DNA of 64,000 nucleotides from Collinsella sp. (GTDB lineage: Bacteria > Actinomycetota > Coriobacteriia > Coriobacteriales > Coriobacteriaceae). The notes below the pieces were generated by a model. It saw nothing but the letters and a program-made list of their open reading frames with translations, searched no databases and was not told where the DNA came from. Numbering within the stretch: position 1 is the first letter of the stretch; the number at the start of each line of letters is the position of its first letter. This document shows, one piece after another, positions 18,338 through 27,127 of this stretch. The DNA lies in NCBI GenBank assembly GCA_019419585.1, contig DXZQ01000014.1:1-64000 (forward strand), read 5' to 3'. Made by a program: the position numbers and the translations under genes.

Positions 18338-19588
18338 TTACTGGCGCTGTTTGGGCTCGGTGACGATGGCTCGAACGATGCGGGGACGATCGGTAAGGTC
18401 GCGGACGATGCGCACGTCCGAAAGGCCCGCCTGGCAGCAGAGCTCGGCGGCGGCGTCGAGGGCGCCCTCGTAGAGCTCGCAGGCAAACAGGCCGCCGGCG
18501 CGCAGCATATAGGGCGCCGCATTGAGCAGGCGGCGGAAGATATCAAGGCCATCGGCACCGCCCTCGAGCGCCAAATCGGGCTCAAAGTCCTTGACCTCGT
18601 GCGGCAGCGAGCGCATGACGTCGGTCGGGATGTAAGGCGGGTTGGAGACGAGCACGTCGAACGTACCCCATTCCTCGCGGGGGATAGAGCTCACCAGGTT
18701 CGTGAGGCTGAAGGCGACCTCATCGGACGTAAGCCCGAGCGCGTCGCGGTTTTTGGTGGCCAGGTCGATGGCGCGCGGTTCGATATCGGTAGCGGTGCAG
18801 GTAACATGGCCGCGGCGCTCCCAGGCAAGGGAGAGCGAAATGCAGCCTGTGCCGCAACCGACCTCGAGGACGCGGGCGATGCGGGGCTCGGCCGGGGCAG
18901 GCGCAGCGACATCCTGAGCTGAAGCCGTCTCCTGGTCGGCACCCTCGATGGCGATGCCGTATTCGTCGAGCTCGGGCTCGGCGGCTTCCGTGGCTTCGAC
19001 TTCTGCTGCTTGCGCGGCGGCTTCCTCGGCCTCGCGGTCGGCCAGCTCCTCGGCATAGGCACGACTGCCCAGTACGTCGCCGCCTAGCGCCGCCTCATCG
19101 GCAGCCGTCAGGTTAGCGGCACGGCGCTCGGCAGTCGCCCGTTCGTCTGCCAGCGCGGCCTCGGCCTTGCGTGCCTCTTCGACCTCATCGTTCCAAGGCA
19201 GCTCAACACGCTGACGGGCAGCAGCCTCGGGGCTCAGCACCTCGGCATCCAGATAATTGAGGACTTCCTCGACGAGCATCTCGGTTTCGGGGCGCGGAAT
19301 GAGCACACCGGGGGCGCACGCGACGTCGATCATGCGGAACTGCGTGCTGCCGGTGATGTACTGCAGCGGCTCGCCTTTGGCGCGACGAACGACGGCCGCG
19401 TGCATGGTCTCGAGCTGGGCCGCGTTAAGCGTCTCGTCCATGCGCATATATAAGTCGATGCGCGCCAGGCCCGTGGCGGCGCACAGCAGCCACTCGGCAG
19501 AAAGACGGGGGTGCTCCTCGCCGCGCTCGGCCAGGTACTCCTTGGTCCACTCGAGACAACGCTTGATGGTCCAGATCTCGTTTGCCAT
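18338..19588 (-). CDS. prmC: Peptide chain release factor N5-glutamine methyltransferase with a large insertion
   Basis: A 416-residue enzyme that methylates the GGQ glutamine of release factors; usual length is about 280. The N-terminal helical domain ends in VLIPRPETE, the SAM-binding loop is VLEVGCGTGCISLSLAW, and the catalytic motif is NPPYIPTD. Between IPRPETE and the SAM loop lies an extra stretch of about 110 residues rich in Ala, Glu and Arg (from NYLDAEV to PAPAEPR), probably helical and disordered. It lies downstream of prfA, its substrate gene, but 590 bases away. The ATG at 19588 has GGGGAGG upstream. Confidence 0.92.
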   Translation of the reverse strand: MANEIWTIKRCLEWTKEYLAERGEEHPRLSAEWLLCAATGLARIDLYMRMDETLNAAQLETMHAAVVRRAKGEPLQYITGSTQFRMIDVACAPGVLIPRPETEMLVEEVLNYLDAEVLSPEAAARQRVELPWNDEVEEARKAEAALADERATAERRAANLTAADEAALGGDVLGSRAYAEELADREAEEAAAQAAEVEATEAAEPELDEYGIAIEGADQETASAQDVAAPAPAEPRIARVLEVGCGTGCISLSLAWERRGHVTCTATDIEPRAIDLATKNRDALGLTSDEVAFSLTNLVSSIPREEWGTFDVLVSNPPYIPTDVMRSLPHEVKDFEPDLALEGGADGLDIFRRLLNAAPYMLRAGGLFACELYEGALDAAAELCCQAGLSDVRIVRDLTDRPRIVRAIVTEPKQRQ

Positions 19589-20010
19589 GGGGTCCTCCCC
19601 TCTTAAGCGCCGGGCGGCGCGCGAATGTCGGAGCAGATTGTACGCGAGGCCAGCGCTTGGCAAGGGGCGATTGAAGGCGATTATCGAGAATCAGCCCAGA
19701 ATTTTGCACCGGGCTCGCTCAAAGTGTTCATTCGTCGACGTCTACATTTGCATTCGTCAAGCTTTTGGCAAGGTTGCCCATAAACTGACCAATATCTAAC
19801 CAAACGCTTGCCACATCGCTTGACGCACAACGCACCAAAATACGCCCCGCGATTTCTTGGACATTTTTTCGAGCAATATTTTCAAGTGCAGATGCATGCC
19901 GTTAATTGCTTTAAGCAGGTAAGCAGCTCAAAGGCCATCAAAACCGATTGAATAACATCTCAAAGCAATGTGCCCAATGACTCCCTACGGATCATTTGAC
20001 AACCAAGGAA
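19589..20010. other. Gene-free AT-richer gap between prmC and prfA
   Basis: About 420 bases with no credible reading frame on either strand and a lower GC content than its surroundings. I see no RNA gene or clear promoter hexamers. It may hold the 5' leader of prmC. Confidence 0.5.
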
Positions 20011-20178
20011 ACGCCGATGTTTTGGCAATGCCAGCGAGCGACGTCCAGAGCGAACAAGTTGGCATGAAAAAGGCAAGGCATAGACCTTCTGGTCATGCCT
20101 TGCCTTTTGAATGACGAATTGTCGCTCTGGGCGGCGCGCAGCGTCGACCGGTTACGCGGTTTGGTAAAACCGCGTAAC
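20011..20178 (-). repeat. Stop-codon-abutting structured repeat, family A, copy 2
   Basis: The element begins directly after the prfA stop codon (minus strand). Its first hairpin is GGTTACGCGGTTT/AAACCGCGTAACC. The long second stem has outer arms CCAGAGCGA/TCGCTCTGG and an inner stem AAAGGCAAGGCAT/ATGCCTTGCCTTT. Outer-arm bases differ from copy 1 on both sides so that pairing is kept. Confidence 0.85.
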
Positions 20179-21246
20179 CTACACGGCCTGAGCCAGCTTC
20201 TCGGCTCGCTCGGCGGCGGCAAGTGCCTCGATGACGGTGCCGAGCTGATCGCCCAGAAGGACGCCGTTGTAGGTGGAGTTGAAGCCGATACGGTGATCGG
20301 TCACGCGGTCCTGGGGCTGGTTGTAAGTACGGATCTTCTCGGAACGGTTGCCGTGGCCGATCTGGCTCTGGCGCTCGGCACCGAGCTCAGCCTGCTGCTT
20401 CTCGAGCTCCATCTCGTAGAGGCGGGCGCGCAGCATCTGCATGCAGACCTCGCGGTTCTGGATCTGGGAGCGCTGCTCCTGCGACTGCACCACGGTGTTG
20501 GTGGGCAGGTGGGTGATGCGCACGGCGGAGTAGGTGGTGTTAACGCACTGACCACCAGGGCCCGAAGCGCAGTAAGTGTCGATGCGCAGGTCGGACTGGT
20601 TGATCTGGACGTCAATCTCCTCGGCCTCGGGAAGCACGGCGACGGTTGCCGTGGAGGTCTGGATACGGCCCTGGGACTCGGTCTTGGGAACGCGCTGGAC
20701 ACGGTGTACGCCGGACTCAAACTTCATGACGGAGTAGACGCGGTCGCCCTCGACCTTGAACTCGATGGACTTAAAGCCGCCGGCCTCGCTGGGGCTGGAA
20801 TCGAGCACGGTGGTCTTCCAGCCACGCGACTCGCAGAAGCGCTGGTACATCTTGTACAGGTCGCCGGCGAAGATGGCCGCCTCGTCGCCACCGGCGGCGG
20901 AGCGAATCTCGACGATGGTGTTCTTGTCGTCGTTGGGGTCGCTCGGGATGAGCATGTACTTAATGTCTTCCTCGAGCTGGGGAAGCTTGGCCTCGTTTTC
21001 GGAGATGTCCATCTGGAGCATCTCTTTCTCATCGGCATCGGTAGTATCGTGGAGCATTTCCTTGGCAGCCTCGATGTCATCGAGCGCGCCGATGTACTCG
21101 CGCGAAGCGGCAATGAGGTCGGACTGGTGCGCGTACTCCTTGTTGAGACGCGTGAACTCCTTGATGTCGGAGGCGACGGCCGGGTCGGAAAGCTTCTTCT
21201 CGAGCTCCTCGTAGGCCTTGATAATCTTTTCGAGCTTGTCGCGCAT
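20179..21246 (-). CDS. prfA: Peptide chain release factor 1
   Basis: A 355-residue class I release factor recognising UAA and UAG. The catalytic GGQ lies in ASGPGGQCVNTTYSAVRITH. The helical N-terminal domain (DKLEKIIKAYEELEKKL) and the stalk region are complete. The stop-codon-recognition stretch reads as RF1 rather than RF2, and the gene has no RF2-type frameshift. The ATG at 21246 follows AAAGGAG. It is followed by repeat A and, farther on, by prmC, which methylates it. Confidence 0.95.
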   Translation of the reverse strand: MRDKLEKIIKAYEELEKKLSDPAVASDIKEFTRLNKEYAHQSDLIAASREYIGALDDIEAAKEMLHDTTDADEKEMLQMDISENEAKLPQLEEDIKYMLIPSDPNDDKNTIVEIRSAAGGDEAAIFAGDLYKMYQRFCESRGWKTTVLDSSPSEAGGFKSIEFKVEGDRVYSVMKFESGVHRVQRVPKTESQGRIQTSTATVAVLPEAEEIDVQINQSDLRIDTYCASGPGGQCVNTTYSAVRITHLPTNTVVQSQEQRSQIQNREVCMQMLRARLYEMELEKQQAELGAERQSQIGHGNRSEKIRTYNQPQDRVTDHRIGFNSTYNGVLLGDQLGTVIEALAAAERAEKLAQAV

Positions 21247-21440
21247 GACGGACTCCTTTATATGCGTGAAGGCGAAAATCGGCAGAATTGATGGGGCGCG
21301 GGGCGCCGCTGCGGGGGTAAGTCCAGCTAGAGCATGTCGATCTTCAGATACATGCGCATCCCTTCGCGTATGGGGTACATAGTTGCGGTCTAACCCATAC
21401 ATGATAGCGTGCGCAGGCAAACCTGCATATAACCCGCACG

Positions 21441-21475
21441 GAATCCGACAAAGGGAGAGTCCCTTTGTCGGATTC
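21441..21475 (-). repeat. Stop-codon hairpin, family C, copy 1
   Basis: GAATCCGACAAAGGGA and TCCCTTTGTCGGATTC form a perfect 16-bp stem with a 3-base loop. It starts at the stop codon of the M20 peptidase gene. Related hairpins with the same GACAAAGGGA core lie at 28184-28212, 33246-33272 and 55926-55956. Confidence 0.8.
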
Positions 21476-22890
21476 TAGAGCGTATGGAGCAGGGCGATGA
21501 GGAAGCGAACACCCTGGAGGTAGGCGCGGCGGGTGATGCGCTCGTTGGTGCCGTGGACGCCGCGGTCGCACTCGTCATCGTCGACCACAAAGGCCGAGAA
21601 GCGAATGCACTCAGGGCAAATACGCTGGTAGTTGGCAGCGTCGGTCGCGCCAATCACGGTCGAGGGGACAATCGTCAACGGCTCGGATGATCCGTTTTCC
21701 TCCATCCCCTTTGGATCACGGAAATAGCGGGCGGCGATGGAGCGAACCGCCTCGAGGCCGGAACCACCGATGCGCGGGGACGGCGAGGGTTCGGAACTGC
21801 CGGGGCCCAGCTCCACTTCGACACGACCGGCAAGGTCCGCCCCGGCAACCGCCTCACGGCAGCGCGCCACAACGTCGGCCACGCTCGTGCCCTCGAGCAT
21901 GCGAAAGTTAATGTTGGCCCACATATCCTGCGGCATCACGTTAGCACCGGTGCTACCGCCCTCGATTTGGGTCGGTGCACAGGTGGTGGTCACGAGCGGA
22001 TAGAGCTTCTTGCTGGCGAGGCACTCGCGCACGATGGCGTCCTTGTTGGCGGCAATTTCATCGGCCGTGTAGAGCCCCAACTCGACGAGCTGGGCGGCAA
22101 GCAAGTCGGTCACACGCGTCGGCCATTCGATATTGCAGATTGCGGCGATGGCGCGGCTCAGCACCTCGAGTGACGTGCCGCCGTAGGGGTTGGAAGAATG
22201 CCCACCCGCGCTCTTTGTCTTGAGCACAATGTCAGCATAACCTTTCTCAGCCAGGTCGGCGTGCATGAGCCAACCCTCGCCCGCGCTGTACTCGGCAGCC
22301 GGAGCGATGCGGTAATCGCCCTCGTCGATCAGGTACTCAAGCTCAATGCCGCGCTCCTCGAGCGCGCGGCCGATGGCGCCTGCGCCGCACTGCGTAGTCT
22401 CCTCGTCCTGGCCAAAGGCGAGCAGCAGTGTGCGCTTGTGCTCCCAACCGTGCGCCAACGCGTACTCAACCGCCTCGAGAATGCCCGCGACCTGGTCTTT
22501 CATGTCGATGGCGCCGCGACCCCAAATGTAGGTGTCGTCCACATGTCCGCTAAAGGGAGCGTGCGTCCAGTCAGCCTCGGTGCCGGGAACCACGGGAACC
22601 ACGTCCATGTGGCCCATGAGCATAACGGGCTTAAGAGCAGGGTCGGAGCCGCCAAGCGTCACCAACAGCGAATGGTCGATAAGCTCGACCTCGCCCGCCG
22701 CAAACACGCGCGGCCAGGCCTGCTGCATATAGGCGCGCAGGTCGTCGAAGGGCTGCCAGTCCACCACCTCGGCATCCATGCTCGAGATGGTCGGAAACGA
22801 CAGCACGCGACCCAAGCGCTCGCTCGCGCCAGCTTCGTCCAAATCGGCAAAATCATCCTCATGCGCAAAGAAGCGCCAAACCTCGGCCAT
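21475..22890 (-). CDS. M20-family metallopeptidase (carboxypeptidase/amidohydrolase type)
   Basis: A 471-residue di-zinc hydrolase. Metal and catalytic marks are LMGHMDVVPV, GRGAIDMKDQ, GQDEETTQCGAG and, near the C-terminus, GVHGTNERI. The length and the GAIDMKDQ form place it with the long M20 members (yeast carboxypeptidase S, PM20D1, bacterial M20/M25/M40 peptidases) rather than ArgE or DapE proper. The ATG at 22890 has AAAGGA in front. It directly follows an amino-acid ABC importer operon, which suggests it releases or trims imported peptides or N-acyl amino acids. The substrate is inference. Confidence 0.85.
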   Translation of the reverse strand: MAEVWRFFAHEDDFADLDEAGASERLGRVLSFPTISSMDAEVVDWQPFDDLRAYMQQAWPRVFAAGEVELIDHSLLVTLGGSDPALKPVMLMGHMDVVPVVPGTEADWTHAPFSGHVDDTYIWGRGAIDMKDQVAGILEAVEYALAHGWEHKRTLLLAFGQDEETTQCGAGAIGRALEERGIELEYLIDEGDYRIAPAAEYSAGEGWLMHADLAEKGYADIVLKTKSAGGHSSNPYGGTSLEVLSRAIAAICNIEWPTRVTDLLAAQLVELGLYTADEIAANKDAIVRECLASKKLYPLVTTTCAPTQIEGGSTGANVMPQDMWANINFRMLEGTSVADVVARCREAVAGADLAGRVEVELGPGSSEPSPSPRIGGSGLEAVRSIAARYFRDPKGMEENGSSEPLTIVPSTVIGATDAANYQRICPECIRFSAFVVDDDECDRGVHGTNERITRRAYLQGVRFLIALLHTL

Positions 22891-22962
22891 GACATCCTTT
22901 CGATTGTGATGACGAGGGCCGCCCCACCGGAGCGGCCCTGCCACATAAGCGTTTGCGATCGG

Positions 22963-23736
22963 TTATTTGTCCTCGAGATAACGCGAGAGGAACTCGCGGG
23001 TGCGCTGGTGTTTGGGGTTGCCGAAGAGTTCGGCCGGCGCGGCATCCTCGAGCACCACGCCCTTGTCCATAAAGACCACGCGGTCGGACACCGTGCGGGC
23101 AAAGGCCATCTCGTGCGTGACGACGACCATGGTCATGCCGTCGGCAGCGAGCTTGCGCATGACCTCGAGCACCTCTCCCACGATCTCGGGGTCGAGTGCC
23201 GAGGTCGGCTCGTCAAACAGCATGATCTGCGGATTCATGCACAGGGCACGGGCGATGGCCACGCGCTGTTTTTGACCGCCCGAAAGCCTGCCCACGGCGG
23301 CGTGCGCAAACTTCTCGAGCCCCACGCTCGCCAGATGCCCCATCGCGACCTTTTCGGCCTCGGCCTTACCCATCTTTTTGAGCGTGACGGGCGCGAGCGT
23401 GCAGTTGTCGAGCACGTCCATATTGTTGAACAGGTTGAAGCCCTGGAACACCATGCCGATGTCCTCGCGCAGCTTATTGATATTGCAGCGCTCGGCAGTA
23501 AGGTCCTGACCGTGGAACCAGATATGACCGGCATCCGGAGTCTCGAGCAGGTTAAGGCAGCGCAGAAACGTCGACTTGCCCGAGCCCGAGGCACCGATAA
23601 TGGTGACGACCTCGCCGGGATTGACGGACAAGTCGATACCCTTGAGTACCTCGAGTGAGCCAAAGCTCTTGCGCAGGCCCTCGACGCGGATAAGCGGCTC
23701 GCAAGCGTCTGCAACCGCGGAGTTATTCTGAGTCAT
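22963..23736 (-). CDS. Polar amino-acid ABC importer, ATP-binding protein
   Basis: A 257-residue ABC ATPase. Walker A GASGSGKS, Q-loop region GMVFQGFNLFNN, signature LSGGQKQRVAIARAL and Walker B IMLFDEPTSALDPE are complete. It is most like GlnQ/HisP/ArtP-type ATPases. It is third in an operon of binding protein, permease and ATPase, followed by the M20 peptidase. The product acts on the inner face of the membrane. Confidence 0.93.
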   Translation of the reverse strand: MTQNNSAVADACEPLIRVEGLRKSFGSLEVLKGIDLSVNPGEVVTIIGASGSGKSTFLRCLNLLETPDAGHIWFHGQDLTAERCNINKLREDIGMVFQGFNLFNNMDVLDNCTLAPVTLKKMGKAEAEKVAMGHLASVGLEKFAHAAVGRLSGGQKQRVAIARALCMNPQIMLFDEPTSALDPEIVGEVLEVMRKLAADGMTMVVVTHEMAFARTVSDRVVFMDKGVVLEDAAPAELFGNPKHQRTREFLSRYLEDK

Positions 23737-23747
23737 GGTTGCTCCTC

Positions 23748-24896
23748 CTAGTTAGAGCTCGGCAGCGTCTGGGGCGCCTCGGCACCCAGACGGCGACCAA
23801 AGGCCTCGAGCAGGCGGCCTGCCACGAACGTCAGGATCAGGTAGACCACGAGCGCTACGCAGTAGACCTCCATCTGGCGGTAGTACACGCCGGCGACGGT
23901 GGTAGTGGCGTACATGAGGTCGAACACGCCGATGACCGAGAGCACCGACGAGTCCTTGATGTTGATGATGAGCTCGTTGGTGAGCGCCGGGATCGCGTTT
24001 TTAATGCCCTGGGGAAACACGACTTTGCGCATGGCCTGCCACTGCGACAGACCCAGCGAGCGCGCCGCCTCGGCCTGACCGGGGTCGATCGACTCGATGC
24101 CGCCGCGCAGGACCTCCATCATGTAGGCAGTAGAGTTGAGCGAGATGGTGACGAGGCCCGCGGTAAAGGTACTCCAGATCTGGTTGGCCTGGGCGGTCTC
24201 GAAGCCCATGCTGCGCAGAACGGTAAAGCCCGCGTAATAGATGAGCAGACCCTGGACCATCATGGGCGTGCCGCGCACGACGGTGGAATAGACGGTCGCA
24301 AAGCCTCGGCCAATACTCTTAAAGAAGCGCACCAGGTCGTTGTCGACGCGATCGAAGGTCTGGGTGCGCAAGAACACAAAGAGCAGCGCCAAGAAGAAGG
24401 CGATGACCGTGCCGAAGGTGGCAAGCGCGATGGTGATCTCGATACCGCGGATAAAGAAGTCGCCGCTCTTGTAGGTCATGTAGACCAAGCTCGACAGAAA
24501 ATCGCTGGGATTGGAGTCCGAGACAATGCTCACCTGCACCAGGTCGATAAACGACATGACGCAGCGGTCGATAAAGAAGATTGCCGCGATGGCGACCACG
24601 ACATAGCTGCCCAGGCGCGCGCCGCGACGGAAGCGCTCGGATGCGAACGGCGACGTTTCGCGATAGTCGCTCCAGTGCATGAGCTTGGTAACCAACGCCG
24701 CTGCCGACACGACGAGCCAGGCCCAAAGAATCGCCCAAAGGCAATCCTGGAAGATACCGGCGGGGGCCAAGAAGCTCAGCGGCGTGGGGTTGCGCTGGCT
24801 AAACGCCAGACCGAGCGCCGCGATAACGCTCGTGCCCAGGTACACATAACGGTGGTCGGCCTTGATAAAGGAGGCCAGACGATTGACTGTTTTCAT
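23748..24896 (-). CDS. Polar amino-acid ABC importer, permease with N-terminal extension
   Basis: A 382-residue permease. The C-terminal 220 residues are a standard His/Glu/Gln/Arg-type permease with the ATPase-contact loop EAARSLGLSQWQAMRKVVFP. The N-terminal 150 residues add about three further membrane spans (for example CLWAILWAWLVVSAAALVTK and SYVVVAIAAIFFIDRCVMSF), not usual for the 220-residue family. It is 9 bases after the binding-protein gene and 11 before the ATPase gene. Only one permease gene is present, so it probably works as a homodimer. Confidence 0.9.
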   Translation of the reverse strand: MKTVNRLASFIKADHRYVYLGTSVIAALGLAFSQRNPTPLSFLAPAGIFQDCLWAILWAWLVVSAAALVTKLMHWSDYRETSPFASERFRRGARLGSYVVVAIAAIFFIDRCVMSFIDLVQVSIVSDSNPSDFLSSLVYMTYKSGDFFIRGIEITIALATFGTVIAFFLALLFVFLRTQTFDRVDNDLVRFFKSIGRGFATVYSTVVRGTPMMVQGLLIYYAGFTVLRSMGFETAQANQIWSTFTAGLVTISLNSTAYMMEVLRGGIESIDPGQAEAARSLGLSQWQAMRKVVFPQGIKNAIPALTNELIINIKDSSVLSVIGVFDLMYATTTVAGVYYRQMEVYCVALVVYLILTFVAGRLLEAFGRRLGAEAPQTLPSSN

Positions 24897-24905
24897 GCTG
24901 CCTCC

Positions 24906-25832
24906 CTATGCCGGCTGACGGTCGAGGCACGCGTCCCACATCTGGTCGCGTTCCTCTTGGCTAACGCCCTTGAGCGTCTTATTGATAAGTTTGAGCAGCT
25001 TGTCCGAGCCCTTGCGGCAGCCGACGTTTGTCGTGACCTCCTGCTTAAAGCCCTCGCCCTCGGCAAAATGAACGGGGACGATACCCGGGTTTTGGGCCAT
25101 ATAGCCCTTCTCGTTCTCGGTGTTGTAGGTCACGGCGTCACAAGTGCCCTGCAGCAGGTTCGAGAACACCGTGGGCACCGAATCGACCGGATTTTTGTGG
25201 ACGACGCCCGGGATCTCGTCGATGACGGTGTCGAGCATCGTGTCCTTTTGGCCGAGCACCGTGGCGCCGCTAAAGTCGCTGAGCTTGGTCGCGTTTTGGT
25301 AGGGCGAGCCCTCTTTTACGAACAGGCCAAAGTAGCCGATAAAGTACGGATCGGAAAAGCCGACGGACTCCTCGCGCTCGGGCGTGGCGCTCATGCCGGC
25401 AATGATGAGGTCGATCTGGCCATTGTTAAGCGAATCGATGAGGCCCGAGAAGCTCTGCTTGACGGCAACGGGCTCGCCGCCAAGGGCCTTGCAGACGATC
25501 TTGGCGATCTGCACGTCGTAGCCGTCGGCATAAGCGCCCTGCACGTTATCGATGGGGATGGTGTACTCGCTGGCCTCGGAAACCTGCCAGTTGTACGGGG
25601 CGTAGGCCGCCTCCATGCCAATGCGGATCTTATCCTTGCCGATAACGGAATCGGACAGGTCATCGCGACCGCCGCCCGTCGTGGGCTGGACCACCTTGAG
25701 TGTGGACGGACGCTGGCAGCCGGCAAGCGCGCCGGCGACAACGGTTGCGCTCGCAGCGAGGGCGCTACCCAAAAAGATGCGACGGCTGCACACCGGCTGG
25801 GTATACGCGTCGCGCTGTAGTCGAGGTTGCAT
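24906..25832 (-). CDS. Amino-acid ABC importer substrate-binding lipoprotein
   Basis: A 308-residue type-2 periplasmic-binding-protein family member (SBP_bac_3). The N-terminus has a twin-arginine-like and lipobox signal: SRRIFLGSALAASA, then AGALAGC, so Cys would be lipidated. The mature part has the family marks IRIGMEAAYAPYNW, DGYDVQIAKIVCKAL and NGQIDLIIAGMSATPEREE. It is first in the operon. The ATG at 25832 follows GGAAGG. The ligand is likely a polar amino acid; which one is not visible. Confidence 0.92.
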   Translation of the reverse strand: MQPRLQRDAYTQPVCSRRIFLGSALAASATVVAGALAGCQRPSTLKVVQPTTGGGRDDLSDSVIGKDKIRIGMEAAYAPYNWQVSEASEYTIPIDNVQGAYADGYDVQIAKIVCKALGGEPVAVKQSFSGLIDSLNNGQIDLIIAGMSATPEREESVGFSDPYFIGYFGLFVKEGSPYQNATKLSDFSGATVLGQKDTMLDTVIDEIPGVVHKNPVDSVPTVFSNLLQGTCDAVTYNTENEKGYMAQNPGIVPVHFAEGEGFKQEVTTNVGCRKGSDKLLKLINKTLKGVSQEERDQMWDACLDRQPA

Positions 25833-25986
25833 CTGGTGCCTTCCTGTTTTGCTTTGCTGACAATAAAACAGGATATACGCCCGCAACCAGCAACGCGGCA
25901 TGTGCGCGAAAAATTAATAGACACACGGGGACGATTGGCGCAAAGCAACCTGTCCCCCATGCACCAAACCCTTGACGGAAACGGCG

Positions 25987-26154
25987 ACGCCGATGTTTTG
26001 ACAATGTCAGCGAGCGCCACCCAGAGCGACAATTTGCCATTCAAAAGGCAAGGCATAGACCTTCTGGTCATGCCTTGCCTTTTGAATGGCAAATTGTCGC
26101 TCTGGGTGGCGCGCAGCGTCGACCGGTCCGTCGTTCGTTAGAACGGCGGAACCT
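25987..26154 (-). repeat. Stop-codon-abutting structured repeat, family A, copy 3
   Basis: This is the most regular copy. The long stem has nearly perfect arms of about 41 bases (outer CCCAGAGCGACAATTTG, inner AAAAGGCAAGGCAT) around a TTCT loop. The first hairpin is GGTTCCGCCGTTC/GAACGACGGACC. It starts 0-1 base after the stop codon of the aldose epimerase gene. It fills most of the otherwise gene-free 25833-26154. Confidence 0.87.
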
Positions 26155-27048
26155 CTAGAGCAACGTGACGCTAAAGGTGCGCTTGTCGGTAGCGCCGGGA
26201 GCCAGCGTGATGGTGTTGACCTTGTGCTCGAAGACGTCGTCCTCGGTGTCCATGGTGGTGTGGCCGGTCCAGGGCTCGAGCGCCACAAACGGGGCGTCGT
26301 TGGCGGCAGACCACACGCCGATATACTTAAAGCCCTCAAAGTCGATCTTGACGCCATGGCCCGACTTGCGACCGCGCAGCGTGAGCGTGGAGCCCGGGGT
26401 ATCGGTGAACATGATGGCGTCGTTATCGAAGCTACGGTGCGTGATGGGCAGCACGTCCGAGTTATCGGGAGCCTTGTAGCTACCCTCAAACGTCATAAGA
26501 CCGTCGGGCGTGATGATAGGAGCCTCGTTAGTCCAAGCCTCGGTAAACGCCAATTCGTAATCCTCGAACGCCTCGTCCTCGGCACCGGGGGCGGGCACGT
26601 TAAATGCAGGGTGACCGCCTACCGAGAACGGCAGGTCCACGTCGCCGGTGTTGGTGACGGCAAAGGTCTGGGTAAGCGTGGCGTCGCCGGTTAGGGCATA
26701 GGTCATGTTGAGCTTAAAGTAGAAGGGGAAAGCCTTGAGTGACTCGGGCGTGTCGGTGATCTCGTAGGTGACGGACGAGCCGTCCTCGGAGACCTCGACC
26801 AGCTTGTGCTCGACGATGCGAGCGAGTCCGTGGCGCGGCATCTCGCAGGTGCCGGCCGCAGATGTCGCCATGTTATTGCGCAGCGATCCCACGATGGGGA
26901 ACAGGATAGGCGCATGCTTGCCCCAAAAGGCCGGGTCGCCCTGCCACAGATACTCGTTGCCGTTGAGGGCAAGGCTCGTGAGCTGGGCGCCCATGGAATC
27001 GATGGCCGCGGTGAGGCCGCCGCGCTTGATGGTAGTGACGGTGGACAT
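26155..27048 (-). CDS. Aldose 1-epimerase family protein (LacX-like)
   Basis: A 297-residue galactose-mutarotase-fold protein that interconverts sugar anomers. Key segments are ILFPIVGSLRNN, MPRHGLARI, the catalytic histidine in SVGGHPAFNVP and the catalytic glutamate region FVALEPWTGHTT. The form matches LacX/YeaD-like members more than GalM. The ATG at 27048 follows GGAGG; an alternative start eight codons upstream lacks a ribosome site. It appears monocistronic and carries repeat A at its end. Confidence 0.87.
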   Translation of the reverse strand: MSTVTTIKRGGLTAAIDSMGAQLTSLALNGNEYLWQGDPAFWGKHAPILFPIVGSLRNNMATSAAGTCEMPRHGLARIVEHKLVEVSEDGSSVTYEITDTPESLKAFPFYFKLNMTYALTGDATLTQTFAVTNTGDVDLPFSVGGHPAFNVPAPGAEDEAFEDYELAFTEAWTNEAPIITPDGLMTFEGSYKAPDNSDVLPITHRSFDNDAIMFTDTPGSTLTLRGRKSGHGVKIDFEGFKYIGVWSAANDAPFVALEPWTGHTTMDTEDDVFEHKVNTITLAPGATDKRTFSVTLL

Positions 27049-27127
27049 GCTACTTCCTCCAATAGTAAACAACGGTGTCGAGGGCTATTGTCCCACTCTT
27101 GGCGGCGGGGTTGAGCGACAGGTGCAG

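Noticed and set aside
23739..25820. Long plus-strand open frame opposite the ABC importer genes
   Set aside because: Antisense shadow; no ribosome site, no family motifs, and it spans three well-identified minus-strand genes.
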